From contig JAHKLF010000029.1 in assembly GCA_029856615.1 (NCBI GenBank), positions 1 to 10,436 on the forward strand: 10,436 nucleotides of DNA, in the 5' to 3' direction. This stretch comes from Candidatus Njordarchaeota archaeon. Lineage in GTDB: Archaea > Asgardarchaeota > Njordarchaeia > Njordarchaeales > Njordarchaeaceae. Both the position numbers and the translations under genes were made by a program. Below are positions 7,712 through 10,436 of this stretch, piece after piece; within the stretch, counting starts at the first letter, position 1, and every line of letters starts with the position of its first letter. The notes beneath the pieces were generated by a model, which saw only the letters and a program-made list of their open reading frames with translations, ran no database searches and was not told where the DNA came from.

Positions 7712-7717
7712 TTTTTT
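7712..7717 (+). terminator. Oligo-T terminator after rnz
   Basis: A run of six T directly follows the TAA stop of rnz. This fits archaeal intrinsic termination at oligo-T and would end the pth2-truD-rnz transcript. There is no stem before it within the gene end. Confidence 0.5.
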
Positions 7718-7775
7718 ATCCAGAGTGACTATTCTTCTTAATCAAAAAGCTATGTATTTATGAATAGTTTACATT

Positions 7776-7794
7776 AAGTTCTCTCTGAGAACTT
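7776..7794. repeat. Perfect 8-bp inverted repeat (hairpin) between convergent genes
   Basis: AAGTTCTC (7776-7783) and GAGAACTT (7787-7794) are exact reverse complements separated by TCT. Further A/T pairing is possible outside if one T is bulged. It sits in the 176-bp gap between the 3' ends of rnz and the ATPase gene. It could be a transcription-stopping stem or a dimeric protein-binding site. No U-run follows it on either strand, so a classical hairpin terminator is not supported. Confidence 0.6.
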
Positions 7795-7811
7795 TAACAT
7801 AATGGAAAATT

Positions 7812-7838
7812 CTTAAATATGAGAGCTAAAAGGAGGTT
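7812..7838 (+). promoter_or_regulatory. Orphan TATA-like box and Shine-Dalgarno without a gene
   Basis: TTAAATAT at about 7813-7820 is followed by AAAGGAGGT (7829-7837), a near-perfect match to the anti-Shine-Dalgarno complement. No ATG, GTG or TTG lies within 20 bases downstream, and the first TTG (7873) opens a frame of only seven codons. It may be the remnant of a decayed gene start, or chance. The expected start site, near 7841, would lead antisense into the 3' end of the ATPase gene. Confidence 0.25.
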
Positions 7839-7887
7839 CCCAGGAAACTGATAATCGTTATACAATTTTAAGTTGCTGATGTCATTG

Positions 7888-9426
7888 TTACAGTAGCGAG
7901 TAAATTTTTTCTATAATTTTTGTTGCCTCTTCTAATTCATCAAATTGTTTTTTCTGATACGAAGGCATGGGTAAATAGTCATGCGGAAATTTATGACGCA
8001 CAATTTTAGTTATAAGCTCATAGAGTTTTAAGGAATATGGTAAAAGAGTATTTATTTTACTATTTATGAAATCATTATCTCTTAATGGATACTTTTTTGA
8101 TAACATCAAATTTAACGCGTGTATAAGTAATTTTGATGCTAACGTCTCTGTTTCATCGTTAGGTTTGTAAACACCGAGATTAAATAATGTTAGTTCGTTA
8201 TATATGGTCATTTGTATAGGTATCTTTTTCTTTCGCTTTTTATTGGTCCATCTAGGAATAAAAAAGATATCAGCTATCCCTCTTATGATCGCTTTACCCG
8301 TAATTTTTTTCTTCATAGTAACTATGAGATCTACATTTCTAATCCGACTAGGATCTATTTTAAATACGTGCATCCATCGATCTATTAACTCAAAAATACT
8401 GCTTGCGTGTATTGTTGCTAGAGCTTTAATACCCGCTGATATCGCGTGAAAGAAAGCTTTATTATCCGAAAGGCTTTGTAATTCGCCTATAATAACATAA
8501 TCGGGAGATCGATGAAGCAGTTTTACTATTTCCTTTTCTTTTGAGTACCTATAATTAGATTCTAAGGGATTTATTCTTAATCTCAGAAAATGTCTAGCTT
8601 GATTTAATGGTGGTATTAGTTCTCTTACGTCTTCGATTGCAATTATGCGCCAAAAAGATGGAAGAAAATTTATGAGGATGGAGGCAAGGGAAGTCTTTCC
8701 GCTGCCTGGTTCTCCGGCTAGGATTATATTATTTCGAAAGGCCAAATTTAGAAGTAAAATTACTAATTTTAAAGCATCATAACTAGAATATATCACGCTG
8801 GTTAAACCCATCGATGGTACTTTTATTCTTCTAAAGTTCGCAAAAAGTCCATCGGCAGCTAAAGGAGGGAAATCTATGGATACTCTAAATCTAAAGTCAT
8901 CGGTCAATAATTCGGTCTTTAAAGAAGGATTTTTAAAAGAAATAATTGAAAAGCTTTCCAATTTGCATAAAAGAATTATTTTCCTCACCTCGTTTTCTGT
9001 GAGTTCAATATTTGTCATCAAGCGTCCAAATATAGCATGATCTACGTATAACGGACTTCTGAGGGAATCTAGGAAGATTTCTGTAATATTAGGATCAAGT
9101 AACAATGGGATTATTCTGTTAAGACCCAAGGTTTTATAAGCTAAAATCCTAGAAATTTCTGGTATTAATGTATTAGGTAAAAACTTGTCCAATATTCTAC
9201 TATAAAGTTTTTTAAGAAGCCTCACTACTGTGTTTAAATCTTTAATATTATTTGGAATCTCCGATATGACCTTATCTTTATACAAGAAGTATATCCGTTC
9301 AATCAATCTATCGTATTCCTGATGGCTTGATATCTGTAATACATTCTCTGAATTCTCTCCTTTTAGAATTCTATATGTATATATACTTATTTGATACTCC
9401 GTGTCAATGGTATTCTTAGGCCTCAT
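7888..9426 (-). CDS. Divergent type II/IV secretion-system family ATPase (GspE/VirB11/ArlI-like)
   Basis: These hexameric ATPases drive pilus, archaellum or secretion assembly; some archaeal relatives act elsewhere. The 512-residue protein has an N-terminal domain (about 90-200) with an EIFLDS-type strand and FANFRR near 195-200. The ATPase core has Walker A GEPGSGKT (238-245), an Asp box IAIEDVRE (262-269), a Walker B-like segment RSPDYVIIGEL (306-316; D309, E315) and a His-box element ALATIHASS (335-343; H340). After the GE of Walker B the usual Arg is Gln (GELQS), and the acidic box is SDNKAFFHAISAG, so the family is clear but divergent. The extension of about 120 residues after about 390 is Lys-rich, then helical. 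The ATG at 9426 has GTGAT five bases upstream and lies inside the preceding TFB-like gene. No ArlJ/TadC-like membrane partner, pilin or prepilin peptidase is visible nearby, so secretion is not established. Confidence 0.9.
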   Translation of the reverse strand: MRPKNTIDTEYQISIYTYRILKGENSENVLQISSHQEYDRLIERIYFLYKDKVISEIPNNIKDLNTVVRLLKKLYSRILDKFLPNTLIPEISRILAYKTLGLNRIIPLLLDPNITEIFLDSLRSPLYVDHAIFGRLMTNIELTENEVRKIILLCKLESFSIISFKNPSLKTELLTDDFRFRVSIDFPPLAADGLFANFRRIKVPSMGLTSVIYSSYDALKLVILLLNLAFRNNIILAGEPGSGKTSLASILINFLPSFWRIIAIEDVRELIPPLNQARHFLRLRINPLESNYRYSKEKEIVKLLHRSPDYVIIGELQSLSDNKAFFHAISAGIKALATIHASSIFELIDRWMHVFKIDPSRIRNVDLIVTMKKKITGKAIIRGIADIFFIPRWTNKKRKKKIPIQMTIYNELTLFNLGVYKPNDETETLASKLLIHALNLMLSKKYPLRDNDFINSKINTLLPYSLKLYELITKIVRHKFPHDYLPMPSYQKKQFDELEEATKIIEKIYSLL

Positions 9427-10174
9427 TATTCATCACGGATTTCCCCCTAGTATGGCATGATTTAATAAAGTTCTTATATCGTCTTAAAATAGTGAACTGG
9501 CTCACTCCAAGGGACATTTCGAGCATCTTTGCCGAGAGTAGCGGCTTAATTCTAAGCTTTTGAGCAACAATTTTGTCAGCCACATATATACAAAGACTAG
9601 CAATTACTTTTCTTGACTTCCCTGAGAGGTCTACCGAATCTATTCCATCAATGATGCCTAGCACTTCCTTTTTTAGTTGTTCAGAGTATTGCTCAAGAGG
9701 CAGTTGTTGGCTTTTTCTGCGATGTATGGTGCGTAAATTATTAAGTAATTTTGGCAAAGTAGACAATACTATACTTCGCAATTCTTCTTTTGCATCGTAT
9801 TCATTGGAAAAATGCCTTATATAAGAGGATATATTTAGAATTCTCTTATACAATATTCTCTTTCTTAGCTTTTTTCTCGACAAAGCAATTAATTTCATAA
9901 TGTTAAATTTATTTATACCTCTTTTCCTAAGAATGAACCAAAACGTTGCTAAGGCAAGTTCGTATAGTGTTATGTTAAGTCTCCTGCGGAGGAAATTAAA
10001 ATTTAGTGCGCATGCTAGTGTTTCCCGTATTAATGGATACCACGCAGATGGATTTTCCCCAAGATCAATTAGGAGATCCACTAGAAAGGTTTTCATTCGA
10101 AATAAATGTAATCGACGTACGCTAGCTCTCTTTAGAGCAGATAAGTCATATCTTGATGATACTTCTCCTATCAT
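9416..10174 (-). CDS. TFB (TFIIB)-like cyclin-fold protein lacking a zinc ribbon
   Basis: Archaeal TFB recruits RNA polymerase to TBP-bound promoters through an N-terminal zinc ribbon and two cyclin repeats. This 252-residue protein looks like the cyclin part only. Repeat 1 (about 25-113) contains LYELALATFWFILRKRGI, then MKLIALSRKKLRKRILYKRI. Repeat 2 (about 130-238) contains LSGKSRKVIASLCIYVADKI (183-202) and LGVSQFTILRRYKNFI (222-237), which resemble the TFB 'GKSP-x-x-LAA-x-x-LYIA' helix and the 'VT-x-x-T[IV]-x-x-RYK' helix-turn-helix. No CxxC pair occurs; the few Cys are isolated. The start at ATG 10174 follows AGGGT and a TATA-like box at a plausible distance; TTG 10189 would add five residues. 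Its 3' end overlaps the ATPase start by 11 bp, so the two are very likely translated from one mRNA. The fold is inferred from motif spacing; a DNA-binding regulator is the simplest role. Confidence 0.72.
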   Translation of the reverse strand: MIGEVSSRYDLSALKRASVRRLHLFRMKTFLVDLLIDLGENPSAWYPLIRETLACALNFNFLRRRLNITLYELALATFWFILRKRGINKFNIMKLIALSRKKLRKRILYKRILNISSYIRHFSNEYDAKEELRSIVLSTLPKLLNNLRTIHRRKSQQLPLEQYSEQLKKEVLGIIDGIDSVDLSGKSRKVIASLCIYVADKIVAQKLRIKPLLSAKMLEMSLGVSQFTILRRYKNFIKSCHTRGKSVMNNEA

Positions 10175-10205
10175 GATATTACCCTGCAACTTTATCTTCG
10201 ATTTT

Positions 10206-10230
10206 GTTTATAATAAATAGAAATATAATG
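10206..10230 (-). promoter_or_regulatory. Candidate promoter of the TFB-like/ATPase operon
   Basis: On the minus strand, TTTATTATA (10210-10218) lies about 26 bp upstream of about 10188. This would give a 5' leader of roughly 14 nt that still contains AGGGT (10181-10185) before ATG 10174. A second box, CATTATATTT (10221-10230), lies just upstream. The region is AT-rich, so only the spacing argues for these. A start site near 10188 would make TTG 10189 unlikely except as a leaderless start. Confidence 0.4.
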
Positions 10231-10436
10231 TGAAATAAAACAAAAGAGTCCATGAATCTTCAAAAAAATGCAAAGAAGAGAGGCATGAATACATGTTCGT
10301 GTTAACAATTTTTATTATGTAAGGAAAGTCTCTATCATATTAACATTACGTTAGTTTCAAAAAGCAAGTTCCCAGAGGGAATTATAACAAAAAATTAATG
10401 GTGTGGTATCACTCTAATTTTCTCAATATACAGGAA
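10231..10436. other. AT-rich region without a convincing gene
   Basis: I see no tRNA, rRNA or confident coding region here. The only structure is a short hairpin, TTCCC-AGA-GGGAA at 10369-10381, extendable by a G-U and an A-T pair. At the window edge a minus-strand frame (10436-10395) encodes 13 residues ending IRVIPHH then TAA, followed by T6. This could be the last codons of an upstream gene, but a frame that short is expected by chance. A plus-strand ATG at 10398 also stays open to the edge, with no Shine-Dalgarno. Confidence 0.4.

Noticed and set aside
7836..7843. GTTCCCAG shared with 10368-10375, on either side of the TFB-like/ATPase operon
   Set aside because: An 8-base match in 10 kb is expected by chance, and the flanks do not match.
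10208..10294. Minus-strand 28-codon hydrophobic frame upstream of the TFB-like gene
   Set aside because: No Shine-Dalgarno site, Phe/Leu/Tyr-rich composition expected from AT-rich DNA, and it overlaps the likely promoter.
10395..10436. Possible C-terminal end of a minus-strand gene at the window edge
   Set aside because: Only 13 open codons are visible, which is expected by chance about half the time; not listed as a gene.

Overview
This 10.4 kb window is AT-rich archaeal chromosome. The evidence is direct: an archaeal-type MCM helicase next to a Gins23-type GINS subunit, an archaeal/eukaryotic-type peptidyl-tRNA hydrolase (Pth2), TruD, RNase Z, a TFB (TFIIB)-like cyclin-fold protein and a type II/IV secretion-family ATPase. 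Shine-Dalgarno sites resembling GGTGAT lie about 5 nt from several starts. The gins23-mcm pairing is best known from the Thermoproteota (TACK) side of the Archaea. A thermophilic member of that group is my inference; the species cannot be named from the sequence.

Layout. (1) Positions 1-2166, + strand: the 3' part of a DUF58/von Willebrand A-like protein, whose start lies before the window, followed by an eight-helix membrane protein of unknown function. (2) 2221-5031, - strand: gins23 then mcm, two parts of the replicative CMG-type helicase, with a T-rich tract and a second promoter region between them. (3) 5054-7711, + strand: pth2, truD and rnz, separated by 1-10 bp or overlapping, so very likely one transcript. 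They form a tRNA-metabolism cluster: recycling of peptidyl-tRNA, pseudouridylation and tRNA 3'-end cleavage. (4) 7712-7887: a gap between convergent genes with an oligo-T terminator, a perfect 8-bp hairpin and an orphan TATA/Shine-Dalgarno pair. (5) 7888-10174, - strand: a TFB-like protein with two cyclin repeats but no zinc ribbon, overlapping by 11 bp a divergent secretion-family ATPase. (6) 10175-10436: a promoter for that pair, then AT-rich sequence with no convincing gene.

Two places deserve attention. The pairing of a ribbon-less TFB-like protein with an orphan secretion-type ATPase is the best candidate here for something undescribed. The gins23/pth2 junction is also striking: only 22 bp separate two divergent start codons, and it holds two back-to-back Shine-Dalgarno sites, so the 5' ends of the replication and tRNA transcripts must abut or overlap. 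The remaining genes are conserved housekeeping functions with intact catalytic motifs.
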